NCBI GenBank assembly: GCA_943788095.1
Contig: CALSOZ010000011.1
Span: 1-44,052 of the forward strand
DNA from: an uncultured Flavobacteriaceae bacterium
GTDB taxonomy: Bacteria; Bacteroidota; Bacteroidia; Flavobacteriales; Flavobacteriaceae
DNA: 44,052 nt
Direction of reading: 5' to 3'
Within the stretch, counting starts at the first letter, position 1. Each line of letters begins with the position of its first letter. Shown piece after piece: positions 19,584-27,519 of the stretch. Both the position numbers and the translations under genes were made by a program. The notes below the pieces were generated by a model that worked only from the letters and a program-made list of their open reading frames with translations, searched no databases and was not told where the DNA came from.

Positions 19584-20441
19584 ATGGCTTGGTTCAAAAG
19601 AAAAGACAAAGGAATACAAACACCTACAGAGGCAAAACGCGATACACCTAAGGGACTTTGGTACAAATCTCCTACAGGAAAGGTTGTAGAAACAGAGGAA
19701 CTCGAAAGGAATTACTATGTAAGTCCTGAAGATGGCTATCATGTTCGTGTGGGCAGTGATGAATACTTTAAAATGCTTTTTGATGACAATTTATACAAAG
19801 AGCTACATCCAAACATCACTTCCAAGGACCCTTTAAAATTTGTGGACAACAAATCCTACAGCGATCGTTTGAAAGCTGCGCAATCCAAAACAAACTTAAA
19901 TGATGCGGTTCGAACTGCGGTTGGAAAATCTAAAGGAAAAGAGCTGGTAGTTGCATGTATGGATTTTAGTTTTATTGGAGGTTCTATGGGTTCAGTTGTT
20001 GGAGAAAAAATTGCGCGTGCTGCCGATTATGCCATTGAAAACAACACCCCGTTCATGATCATCTCTAAATCTGGTGGTGCACGAATGATGGAAGCAGCCT
20101 TGTCGTTAATGCAACTCGCCAAAACTTCAGTAAAATTAGCACAATTAGCCGAAGCTGGAATTCCTTACATCTCGCTCTGTACAGACCCCACAACGGGTGG
20201 TACGACGGCTTCATTTGCAATGTTAGGAGATATCAATATTAGCGAACCAGGTGCTTTGATTGGATTTGCAGGGCCTCGTGTTGTAAGAGATACGACTGGT
20301 AAAGAATTACCAGAAGGCTTTCAGACGGCTGAATTTGTGAAAGAGCATGGGTTTTTAGATTTCATAACCCATCGTAGTGAAATCAAAAATAAAATAAATT
20401 TGTATCTTGATCTCATTCAAAACAAACCACTAAGAAATTAG
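19584..20441 (+). CDS. accD: Acetyl-CoA carboxylase carboxyltransferase subunit beta, without zinc-ribbon cysteines
   Basis: Beta half of the carboxyltransferase that moves carboxyl from biotin to acetyl-CoA in the first step of fatty acid synthesis; 285 residues. The crotonase-like core is well conserved: [70 protein letters not shown] and [14 protein letters not shown]. The N-terminus aligns with the zinc-ribbon region ([20 protein letters not shown], then [14 protein letters not shown]). All four cysteines that bind zinc in the E. coli protein are absent here, replaced by Ser, Thr, Ser and Asp or neighbours. From memory, some flavobacterial AccD proteins share this. The frame is intact. 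No accA is in the window. Confidence 0.95.
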   Translation: MAWFKRKDKGIQTPTEAKRDTPKGLWYKSPTGKVVETEELERNYYVSPEDGYHVRVGSDEYFKMLFDDNLYKELHPNITSKDPLKFVDNKSYSDRLKAAQSKTNLNDAVRTAVGKSKGKELVVACMDFSFIGGSMGSVVGEKIARAADYAIENNTPFMIISKSGGARMMEAALSLMQLAKTSVKLAQLAEAGIPYISLCTDPTTGGTTASFAMLGDINISEPGALIGFAGPRVVRDTTGKELPEGFQTAEFVKEHGFLDFITHRSEIKNKINLYLDLIQNKPLRN

Positions 20442-20517
20442 TTTTAAATATGAAACCATTTAACTTGAAAAGTGATAGCAAATAACTTTAAATAATTAAA
20501 TCAAAAAATAAAAAATT

Positions 20518-21054
20518 ATGAAAATTATTACAAAAATTTGTGCACTGCTTTTTACAATGGTAGTAGTCATCTCGTGTGACAAATTAGAAGAATTAGCAGA
20601 TGTTAACATCACTCAAAGCTTTACAGAGACTGTTAGTGTGAATGTTTCCGAAGAATCTAGCACTCCTCAAAGTTGGTCTGAGTCCACAACAATCAATATT
20701 GAAATGAATCCTATGATTCAAGACTATAAAGATTTAATTAAAAAAATAACCATCAACAGTTTAAAGTTTGAAATCGACGGTTTTTCAGGCGTTGAAGGTG
20801 CAACAATATCAGATGCTTCAATGCGTTTTGGCGAAACTAGCATTGCACTTGAAGACATCAACCTTCAAGAAGCTGACACCAATAATACTGTATTTACTGT
20901 GAGTGAATCCGCTCAATTAAATGCGATTGCTGACGAATTACTAGAAGCCAATATAATTTCTGCAACCTTTTCTGGAATGATTAGTGGTACTCCAGTAGAA
21001 TTTGATACCATCATTACTTTAAACATTACGGTAACTGCTAATGCGTTACAATAA
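20518..21054 (+). CDS. Small lipoprotein of unknown function
   Basis: 178 residues. The N-terminal signal peptide (KIITKICALLFTMVVV) ends in lipobox I-S-C-D, so the protein is probably lipidated at Cys-20 and held in the envelope. The Asp after the Cys has no clear meaning in Bacteroidetes. The mature part is rich in Thr, Ser, Ile and acidic residues, with an alternating pattern suggesting a beta-sandwich (ITINSLKFEIDGFSG, ATISDASMRFGE, TIITLNITVTANA). I do not recognise a named family. It is alone, 76 bp after accD, and has a strong terminator right behind it. Confidence 0.85.
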   Translation: MKIITKICALLFTMVVVISCDKLEELADVNITQSFTETVSVNVSEESSTPQSWSESTTINIEMNPMIQDYKDLIKKITINSLKFEIDGFSGVEGATISDASMRFGETSIALEDINLQEADTNNTVFTVSESAQLNAIADELLEANIISATFSGMISGTPVEFDTIITLNITVTANALQ

Positions 21055-21070
21055 CATGCGATAACATCAA

Positions 21071-21104
21071 AAAACAAAAAGAGCCATTAGGCTCTTTTTG
21101 TTTT
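21071..21104 (+). terminator. Strong hairpin terminator
   Basis: A perfect 15 bp stem, AAAACAAAAAGAGCC (21071-21085) with GGCTCTTTTTGTTTT (21090-21104), and a four-base loop ATTA. It ends 16 bp after the lipoprotein gene begins its trailer. The symmetrical A/T flanks allow it to work in both directions. Confidence 0.9.
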
Positions 21105-21180
21105 GATTAATTTTAAAATTTTAGAAAATCCTCTTTCAAAATAAAATAGAAAACTAAACCCTTTGGATTACTAAAATCAC

Positions 21181-21188
21181 TATATTTG
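21181..21188 (+). promoter_or_regulatory. -7 box of rpsO
   Basis: TATATTTG is an exact TAnnTTTG match, 57 bp before the rpsO ATG. A TTTG at 21162-21165 lies 15 bp upstream, a little closer than usual. The implied leader of about 50 bases could hold the S15 autoregulatory structure known in other bacteria; I did not identify such a fold. Confidence 0.4.
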
Positions 21189-21245
21189 CCAACTAATTAC
21201 GAACAACGTAATAAATCGCATAAAAATTATTTAAATAATATTGGA

Positions 21246-21515
21246 ATGTACTTAACAAAAGAAGCTAAAGAAAAACTCTTTAAAAAACACGGAAAAGATG
21301 CCAAAGACACGGGATCTTCTGAAGGACAAATTGCATTATTTACAGAAAGAATCAACCATTTAACTGAGCATTTAAAATTAAATCGTAAAGATTATAATAC
21401 GGAACGCTCTTTGGTTAAACTCGTTGGAAAACGTCGCTCATTATTAGATTATCTAATGAAGTCTGACATCTTAAGATATCGTGCTATCGTTAAAGAATTA
21501 GGATTAAGAAAATAA
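21246..21515 (+). CDS. rpsO: 30S ribosomal protein S15
   Basis: S15 binds the central domain of 16S rRNA early in 30S assembly. From the ATG at 21246 the product is 89 residues (MYLTKEAKEKLFKKHGKDAK onward), the standard S15 length. It contains the conserved DTGSSEGQIALFTERINHLTEHLK, the rRNA-binding HLK...RKDY region and the GKRRSLLDYL motif. A longer frame beginning at a TTG at 21186 would put the start inside the -7 box, so it is rejected. rpsO is followed by pnp, a widely conserved neighbour, but a terminator lies between them. Confidence 0.97.
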   Translation: MYLTKEAKEKLFKKHGKDAKDTGSSEGQIALFTERINHLTEHLKLNRKDYNTERSLVKLVGKRRSLLDYLMKSDILRYRAIVKELGLRK

Positions 21516-21521
21516 TAGTAC

Positions 21522-21547
21522 AAACCACGCATAAAGCGTGGTTTTTT
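21522..21547 (+). terminator. Hairpin terminator after rpsO
   Basis: AAACCACGC (21522-21530) pairs with GCGTGGTTT (21536-21544) around a five-base loop ATAAA, followed by more T. It lies 7 bp after the rpsO stop. Confidence 0.88.
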
Positions 21548-21664
21548 TAAGTTTTAAAACTTTTAAAGTTCATAAATAATAGAAGAAGCTAATTAGAGTT
21601 TTTCATTGGTCACACCACACAACGACAACAACACAACACCAATGTTTAATTAGAACAAAAAATT

Positions 21665-23860
21665 ATGATACCAAAAGTATTTAAAGAGGTCATAGACCTT
21701 GGTGATGGCAGAGAAATCTCCATCGAAACGGGTAAGCTCGCAAAGCAGGCCCATGGATCCGTAGTCGTACAAATGGGAAAAGCCATGTTGTTATGTACTG
21801 TGGTTTCAAACTACAAACAATCGGATGTAAACTTTCTACCTTTAACCGTAGATTACCGCGAGAAATTTGCGGCATCAGGTCGCTATCCAGGTGGATTCTT
21901 CAAAAGAGAAGCACGCCCAAGTGACGGTGAAGTTTTAACAATGCGTTTAGTGGATCGTGTCTTACGTCCATTATTTCCTAAAGATTATCACGCAGAAACT
22001 CAAGTCATGATTCAATTAATGTCCCATGATGAAGACGTAATGCCAGATGCACTTGCAGGTTTAGCCGCATCCGCAGCCATTCAATTAAGTGATTTCCCTT
22101 TCGAATGCCCAATTTCTGAAGTACGTGTTGCTCGAGTTAATGGTGAATTCGTTATTAATCCTAGCCGTGCACAACTAGTAGATTCTGATCTCGAAATGAT
22201 GATCGGAGCTTCTGCTGATTCTGTGATGATGGTCGAAGGTGAAATGGACGAAGTTTCTGAAGAAGATATGGCAGACGCTATTAAGTTTGCACACGAAGCG
22301 ATTAAAATTCAAGTGGCAGCGCAGGTTCGTCTTGCTGAAGCATTTGGAAAAAAAGAAGTTCGTGAATATGAGACTGCAGAAGTCAATGAAGACTTAGAAA
22401 AACGTGTTCATGATATGGCGTATGACAAATGTTATGCCATTGCCAAAAAAGGAACTTCAAAAGCGGAACGTAGCGCTGCATTTTCCGACGTAAAAGAAGA
22501 GGTAAAAGCCTCTTTTACCGAAGAAGAAAATGAAGAATTTGGTCACTTAGTGAGCGGATACTACAGTAAAGCCGAAAAAGAAGCCGTTCGCGAATTAACC
22601 TTAAGTGAAGGCGTTCGTTTGGATGGACGAAAGACAGACGAAATCAGACCAATTTGGTGTGAAATCGATTACTTACCGTCAACTCACGGATCTTCAATCT
22701 TTACTCGTGGAGAAACACAAGCCTTAGCAACTGTTACCCTTGGAACTTCAAGAGATTCAAATAAAATCGACATGCCTTCTTATGAAGGTGAAGAGAATTT
22801 TTACTTACACTATAACTTCCCTCCTTTCTGTACGGGTGAAGCAAGGCCTTTAAGAGGAACTTCGCGTCGTGAAGTAGGACATGGAAACTTAGCACAAAGA
22901 GGCTTAAAAGGAATGATCCCAGCGGATTGTCCTTATACCGTTCGTGTCGTTTCTGAAGTCTTAGAATCAAATGGATCGTCATCAATGGCAACTGTTTGTG
23001 CAGGTACAATGGCCTTGATGGATGCAGGGGTTCAAATTAAAAGACCCGTATCTGGGATTGCAATGGGATTAATTTCTGACGGCGACCGTTATGCTGTATT
23101 ATCTGATATTTTAGGAGATGAAGATCACTTAGGAGATATGGATTTTAAAGTAACGGGGACTTCCGAAGGAATTACGGCTTGTCAGATGGACATTAAAATC
23201 AAAGGATTATCTTATGAGATTCTTGTGAATGCTTTGAAACAAGCACGTGCAGGAAGATTGCATATTCTTGACAAAATAACAGAAACAATTGCTACTCCTG
23301 CGGAAGATGTGAAACCACACTCTCCAAAAATGGTCACAAGAGTGATTCCAAATGAATTCATTGGAGCCCTTATTGGACCTGGTGGAAAAGTGATTCAAGA
23401 ACTTCAAAAAACAACAGGAACTACTATTGTAATCAATGAAGATCCTGTTACTGAAGAAGGTATTGTTGAAATTTTAGGAACCGATCAAGATGGTATTGAT
23501 GCCGTTTTAACTAAAATTGATTCTTTGATGTTTAAGCCAACTGTAGGAAACACTTACCAAGTTAAAGTCATTAAGATGCTTGACTTTGGAGCAGTCGTAG
23601 AATACATGGATGCCCCAGGAAACGAAGTGTTACTTCACGTAAGTGAATTGGCATGGGAACGTACTGAGAATGTCTCTGATGTGGTTAATATGGGCGATGT
23701 ATTTGATGTGAAGTATTTTGGACAAGATCCAAGAACTCGTAAAGAAAAAGTATCGCGTAAAGCCTTGTTAGAAAAACCTGAAGGGTATGTCGCAAGACCC
23801 CCAAGAGATGATAAACGTTCTGGTGGACGTGATAATCGCGGACGCGATAACAGACGTTAA
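21665..23860 (+). CDS. pnp: Polyribonucleotide nucleotidyltransferase (PNPase)
   Basis: 3'-5' phosphorolytic exoribonuclease for RNA turnover, 731 residues. Two RNase PH-like domains are visible: the first with [17 protein letters not shown] and [17 protein letters not shown], the second with [31 protein letters not shown] and [11 protein letters not shown]. The catalytic core near [20 protein letters not shown] is intact. The KH domain carries the GxxG loop in [19 protein letters not shown] (near 560) and the S1 domain starts at about 620 ([19 protein letters not shown]). The end is a basic, Gly/Arg/Asp-rich tail. A strong terminator follows. The frame is intact. Confidence 0.97.
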   Translation: MIPKVFKEVIDLGDGREISIETGKLAKQAHGSVVVQMGKAMLLCTVVSNYKQSDVNFLPLTVDYREKFAASGRYPGGFFKREARPSDGEVLTMRLVDRVLRPLFPKDYHAETQVMIQLMSHDEDVMPDALAGLAASAAIQLSDFPFECPISEVRVARVNGEFVINPSRAQLVDSDLEMMIGASADSVMMVEGEMDEVSEEDMADAIKFAHEAIKIQVAAQVRLAEAFGKKEVREYETAEVNEDLEKRVHDMAYDKCYAIAKKGTSKAERSAAFSDVKEEVKASFTEEENEEFGHLVSGYYSKAEKEAVRELTLSEGVRLDGRKTDEIRPIWCEIDYLPSTHGSSIFTRGETQALATVTLGTSRDSNKIDMPSYEGEENFYLHYNFPPFCTGEARPLRGTSRREVGHGNLAQRGLKGMIPADCPYTVRVVSEVLESNGSSSMATVCAGTMALMDAGVQIKRPVSGIAMGLISDGDRYAVLSDILGDEDHLGDMDFKVTGTSEGITACQMDIKIKGLSYEILVNALKQARAGRLHILDKITETIATPAEDVKPHSPKMVTRVIPNEFIGALIGPGGKVIQELQKTTGTTIVINEDPVTEEGIVEILGTDQDGIDAVLTKIDSLMFKPTVGNTYQVKVIKMLDFGAVVEYMDAPGNEVLLHVSELAWERTENVSDVVNMGDVFDVKYFGQDPRTRKEKVSRKALLEKPEGYVARPPRDDKRSGGRDNRGRDNRR

Positions 23861-23889
23861 TACACATTAAGTTTTAACTTAATCAAATT

Positions 23890-23928
23890 AAAAAAACCGT
23901 TTTAAAATTTAAAAACGGTTTTTTTTTG
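23890..23928 (+). terminator. Hairpin terminator after pnp
   Basis: AAAAAAACCGTTTT and AAAACGGTTTTTTT pair around an AT-rich loop of about 9 bases, ending in nine T. It starts 29 bp after the pnp stop. Confidence 0.88.
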
Positions 23929-24002
23929 TAACATTTAGTATCAAATGCTCGTATAACCTAATGATACAACCAACTAACCATTTTAAAAATAAAACCTTTT
24001 AA

Positions 24003-24866
24003 ATGAGACAGCTAAAAATTACCAAGCAGGTTACCAATAGAGAAACTGCTTCCCTAGATAAATACCTTCAAGAAATTGGAAAAGTTGATTTAATTACAGC
24101 CGATGAAGAAGTTGAATTAGCACAACGTATTAAAGCAGGTGATCAGATTGCTTTGGAAAAACTCACAAAAGCGAACTTACGTTTTGTAGTATCTGTTGCA
24201 AAACAGTACCAAAACCAAGGATTGACCCTTCCTGACTTAATTAATGAAGGAAATTTAGGCCTCATTAAAGCCGCTCAGCGTTTTGATGAAACCAGAGGTT
24301 TTAAATTTATCTCCTATGCTGTATGGTGGATTCGTCAATCTATCTTACAAGCCTTAGCAGAACAATCGCGTATTGTTCGGTTGCCATTAAATAAAATTGG
24401 ATCCATCAATAAAATAAATAAAACGTATGCGTTTTTAGAGCAATCTCATGAGCGTCCTCCAAGTGCCGAAGAAATTGCGAAGGAATTAGACATGACGATT
24501 AATGACGTGAAGGAATCTATGAAAAATTCTGGACGTCACGTCTCTATGGATGCCCCGTTGGTAGAAGGAGAAGATTCTAATTTATACGATGTATTGCGCA
24601 GTGGAGAATCTCCAAATCCAGATAAAGATTTATTACACGAATCGTTGCGTACGGAAATTGAACGTGCCTTGGAAACCCTCACCCCTAGAGAAGCAGATGT
24701 AATTCGTTTGTATTTTGGATTGGGCAATCAACACCCAATGACCTTAGAAGAAATTGGAGAAACGTTTGATCTGACTCGTGAACGTGTACGTCAAATAAAA
24801 GAGAAAGCCATTCGACGCTTGAAACACACGTCGAGAAGTAAAATTTTAAAAACTTATTTAGGTTAA
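24003..24866 (+). CDS. rpoD: Primary RNA polymerase sigma factor RpoD (SigA)
   Basis: Housekeeping sigma factor, 287 residues. It lacks region 1.1 and the non-conserved insert, as is usual for Bacteroidetes SigA, which recognises TTG/TAnnTTTG promoters. Region 1.2 is at [24 protein letters not shown]. Region 2 runs through [36 protein letters not shown] and [15 protein letters not shown] (2.3-2.4). Region 3 starts near [13 protein letters not shown]. Region 4 contains [12 protein letters not shown] and the helix-turn-helix [27 protein letters not shown]. It is a single gene with its own terminator. The frame is intact. Confidence 0.97.
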   Translation: MRQLKITKQVTNRETASLDKYLQEIGKVDLITADEEVELAQRIKAGDQIALEKLTKANLRFVVSVAKQYQNQGLTLPDLINEGNLGLIKAAQRFDETRGFKFISYAVWWIRQSILQALAEQSRIVRLPLNKIGSINKINKTYAFLEQSHERPPSAEEIAKELDMTINDVKESMKNSGRHVSMDAPLVEGEDSNLYDVLRSGESPNPDKDLLHESLRTEIERALETLTPREADVIRLYFGLGNQHPMTLEEIGETFDLTRERVRQIKEKAIRRLKHTSRSKILKTYLG

Positions 24867-24873
24867 AAAAACA

Positions 24874-24899
24874 AAACCCCTGCCAATTGGTAGGGGTTT
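24874..24899 (+). terminator. Hairpin terminator after rpoD
   Basis: AAACCCCTGCC (24874-24884) pairs with GGTAGGGGTTT (24889-24899), with one mismatch, around the loop AATT, followed by A and a T-rich run. The loop and the right arm overlap the candidate rpe promoter. Confidence 0.85.
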
Positions 24900-24918
24900 A
24901 TTTTTTATCTTATTTTTG
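24887..24918 (+). promoter_or_regulatory. Candidate rpe promoter overlapping the rpoD terminator
   Basis: TTG at 24887-24889 and TATTTTTG at 24911-24918 (exact TAnnTTTG) are separated by 21 bp. The TTG lies in the loop and right arm of the rpoD terminator. The -7 box ends 19 bp before the rpe ATG. Confidence 0.5.
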
Positions 24919-24937
24919 TAATCATAATACAGAACAC

Positions 24938-25600
24938 ATGAGCACAACCAAAATTGCACCATCGATCTTAGCTGCAGATTTCGCTAACCTTCAAAAAGAT
25001 ATTGAAATGGTAAATTCTAGTGAAGCCGACTGGTTTCATATCGATATTATGGACGGCGTATTTGTGCCTAATATTTCGTTTGGAATGCCGGTTTTAAAAG
25101 CGATTAGCCAACATGCTAAAAAAACAATTGATGTTCATTTAATGATTGTCGATCCCGACCGCTATATCAAAACCTTTGCGGAGCTCGGTAGTGATGTTTT
25201 AACGGTTCATTATGAAGCTTGTACCCATTTACATCGAACACTACAGGCCATTAAAGCCGAAGGTATGAAAGCTGGTGTGGCCTTGAATCCTCACACCAAT
25301 ATCAATGTTTTGGAAGATACAATTAAGGACATTGACTTGGTATGTATTATGAGTGTGAATCCAGGTTTTGGAGGTCAAAGCTTTATTGAGAATACCTATG
25401 AAAAAATAAAACAACTTAAAGCACTTATTAAGTCAAAAGGGGCCTCTACTCTGATAGAGATTGATGGTGGTGTGACCTCAGCGAATGCCAAAGCACTTAA
25501 AGACGCCGGCGCCGATGTACTAGTTGCTGGAAGTTATGTGTTTAAAAGCGAAGCCCCATCAAACACCATCAAAGAGTTAAAAGCGCTGACAGCCTCTTAG
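24938..25600 (+). CDS. rpe: Ribulose-phosphate 3-epimerase
   Basis: TIM-barrel metalloenzyme of the pentose phosphate pathway, interconverting ribulose 5-phosphate and xylulose 5-phosphate; 220 residues from the ATG at 24938. Conserved parts: KIAPSILAADFANLQ, WFHIDIMDGVFVPNISFG (catalytic Asp and metal ligands), VDVHLMIVDPDRYI-like DVHLMIV, the late catalytic Asp in LIEIDGGVT, VNPGFGGQSFI and VLVAGSYVF for phosphate binding. A GTG at 24887 would add 17 residues, but it lies inside the terminator and promoter, so it is rejected. The gene ends 6 bp before a kinase fragment on the opposite strand. The frame is intact. Confidence 0.96.
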   Translation: MSTTKIAPSILAADFANLQKDIEMVNSSEADWFHIDIMDGVFVPNISFGMPVLKAISQHAKKTIDVHLMIVDPDRYIKTFAELGSDVLTVHYEACTHLHRTLQAIKAEGMKAGVALNPHTNINVLEDTIKDIDLVCIMSVNPGFGGQSFIENTYEKIKQLKALIKSKGASTLIEIDGGVTSANAKALKDAGADVLVAGSYVFKSEAPSNTIKELKALTAS

Positions 25601-25606
25601 TTTTAA

Positions 25607-25930
25607 TTAACTTTCCTTATAGCCATAGTCATACCCATAATTATACCCATAATTATAACTGTAGGAACTCCCCTTATTTGTATCAATCCCATTAATCACA
25701 TAAACCATATTTTTAAGTCGATTGGTTTTATGTAAATTAACAGAGAATGGAATTATATTTTTATCTGTATGATTGGCTCGGACCGAACAAATGGTAGCAT
25801 CAGCAAGATGCGACACCAATAACGTATCCGTTACCAAAATCGTGGGCGCTAAATCTACGATCACAAAATCGTAAATTGCTTTGGCTTCTTCTAAAAGTTT
25901 TTCAAAATTGCCATCCAAACTAAACTCCAA
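25607..25930 (-). pseudogene. C-terminal fragment of a Wzc-type tyrosine autokinase (polysaccharide export)
   Basis: About 107 residues corresponding to the last part of a bacterial tyrosine kinase that controls capsule or exopolysaccharide polymerisation. The Walker B-like strand YDFVIVDLAPTILVTDTLL is present, with DATICSVRANHTDKN and LKNMVYVINGI. The product ends in a Tyr-rich tail of alternating Tyr, Gly and Asn, the autophosphorylation cluster typical of these kinases. The Walker A loop, membrane segments and Wzz-like domain are all missing. Upstream, the sequence passes within about 15 bases into flippase-coding sequence in another frame, so the gene has no start of its own. This is a deletion product or a misjoined assembly. 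Confidence 0.75.
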
Positions 25931-26435
25931 ACTCCAAATTCTTCATAGGCCAAACATATACCTAAGATCCCAGACAAAATCGTGGATGGTAAAGAGACTT
26001 TCATTTGGGTTTTAAAATCAACTCGTTTTGTGAGTCTTGTGATTTGAATCATTGAAAAAGCATTAATGACGATCACAATTGAATACCATCTTACAATATC
26101 AATTAGAAGCGGTTATTTGTAAAAATTTGCAATCCAAGGAGCTGAAAAATAAATAATTACATAAACAATCAAACTGCCTATTAAATTGAAAAAAAAACCG
26201 TAGAATAATCTTCTTCCGTTGGGTCTTTTGTGCGAATCAATGATTCACCTAAACCAGCATTTAACAATGTATTTCCTATACCCATAAAGACCGCTAACAT
26301 CGCTATCAGCCCAAACTCTGCAGGCAGTAATAGCCTAGCAAGGATTATAGAGATTACAAATGAAACCGCTTGTGTCCCAAACGACTGAATGGAAGACCAA
26401 AAGACTCCACTAAGTGCTTTCTTTTTAAAAGACAA
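25925..26435 (-). pseudogene. N-terminal remnant of an O-antigen/exopolysaccharide flippase (Wzx-like)
   Basis: Starts MSFKKKALSGVFWSSIQSFG, as typical MATE-like lipopolysaccharide flippases do, with helices AVSFVISIILARLLLPAEFG and the SLIRTKDPTEEDYSTVFF segment. The A-run 26189-26197 (plus strand) is one base short, breaking the frame; the next part reads FNLIGSLIVYVIIYFSAPWIANFYK. An in-frame TAA (plus 26113-26115) then interrupts before PLLIDIVRWYSIVIVINAFSM. The frame continues through TKRVDFKTQMKVSLP to FGVWSLVW and breaks off at about 25925, where kinase sequence begins. Only about 165 of an expected 450 or more residues remain. It carries three independent lesions, so this copy cannot work as read. 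Confidence 0.75.
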
Positions 26436-26493
26436 TTAAAAAAATTTAGTGATAATTAAGTGAATTGTAAATTGCTTATAAACTGCTAAATTT

Positions 26494-27518
26494 CTAGTTA
26501 TAACACGCCAGATACCAACTTACAAAATTAGCTACCCCTGTTTCAACAGAAGTTGATGGCTGATACTCATAATCGGTTTTAAATAGCTCTACATTTGCCC
26601 AGGTTTGATTTACATCTCCTGGCTGCATGGGCATCATCTGCTTCTTAGCGGTTTTGTCGGTGATTTTTTCGATCGCTTTAATGAAATCTAATAATTGAAC
26701 CGGTTGACTACGCCCAATATTATATATTTTATAAAGCTGTTTATTTTTGGAAGGCTTTAAAAGTGTGGCTTCAACGCCATCAATAATGTCATCGATGTAG
26801 GTGAAATCACGTGATAAATTTCCGTTATTAAAAACCTTAATTGGTTGATCATTTAAAATCGCCTTCGTGAATAAAAACAAAGCCATATCTGGACGTCCCC
26901 AGGGACCATACACTGTAAAAAATCGTAAGCCTATTGTTTCGATATTGTATAGGTGGCTATAGGAATGCGCCATTAATTCATTGGCCCTTTTGGTCGCCGC
27001 ATACAGGCTGATGGGTTGATCTACAGCGTCAGATTCTACAAAAGGAACTGCATTGCTGTTTCCATATACACTCGAGCTACTTGCATAGACTAAACGCTTA
27101 ATTTTGAACTCTCTACAACATTCTAAAATATTAAGAAAGCCAGAAATATTACTATCGATATAAGCCTCTGGGTTTGCATTGGAATTTCGAACGCCACCCT
27201 GAGCTGCTAAGTTACAAACACTGTCAAATTGATAGAATTTAAACAGTTCCTGTAACACCTGTCGATCTTCAAGGTTTAAACGGATGAACTGAAACGTGTC
27301 ACTAAAATTTTCACTGTTTACTACGGAATCAAAACGTTGCGCTTTTGAACGCGAAATCCCTAATACTTTAAGACGATCATATTTTAGATTGACATCGTAA
27401 TACTCGTTAATATTATCTAATCCAACTACTGAATGTCCTGCTTTTAAAAGGCGTTCACAAAGATGAAATCCAATAAAACCTGCCGCTCCTGTAACTAATA
27501 TTTTTTTTTTTGAAACAT
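26494..27518 (-). CDS. NAD-dependent sugar-nucleotide epimerase, UDP-glucuronate 4-epimerase-like (frameshift after start)
   Basis: Short-chain dehydrogenase/reductase of about 341 residues, most like UDP-glucuronate 4-epimerases that make UDP-galacturonate. The NAD motif is GAAGFIGFHL; NLAAQGGVRNSNANPEAYIDSN is typical of this group; and YASSSSVYG with YAATKRANE gives the Ser/Tyr/Lys catalytic set. GLRFFTVYGPWGRPDMALF and FTYIDDIIDGV follow. The only ATG placed correctly (27518) directly follows the ugd stop. It is separated from the open frame by a run of 11 A on the coding strand (plus T-run 27501-27511), one base short of in-frame. Without the slip, the first usable start is a GTG at 27258 that lacks the NAD motif. 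The ugd gene upstream supplies the matching substrate. Confidence 0.85.
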
Positions 27519-27519
27519 G

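Noticed and set aside
21186..21245. TTG start for rpsO at 21186
   Set aside because: It lies in the TATATTTG box; the ATG at 21246 gives the standard 89 residues.
24887..24937. GTG start for rpe at 24887
   Set aside because: It is inside the rpoD terminator and the rpe promoter; the ATG at 24938 gives the usual 220 residues.
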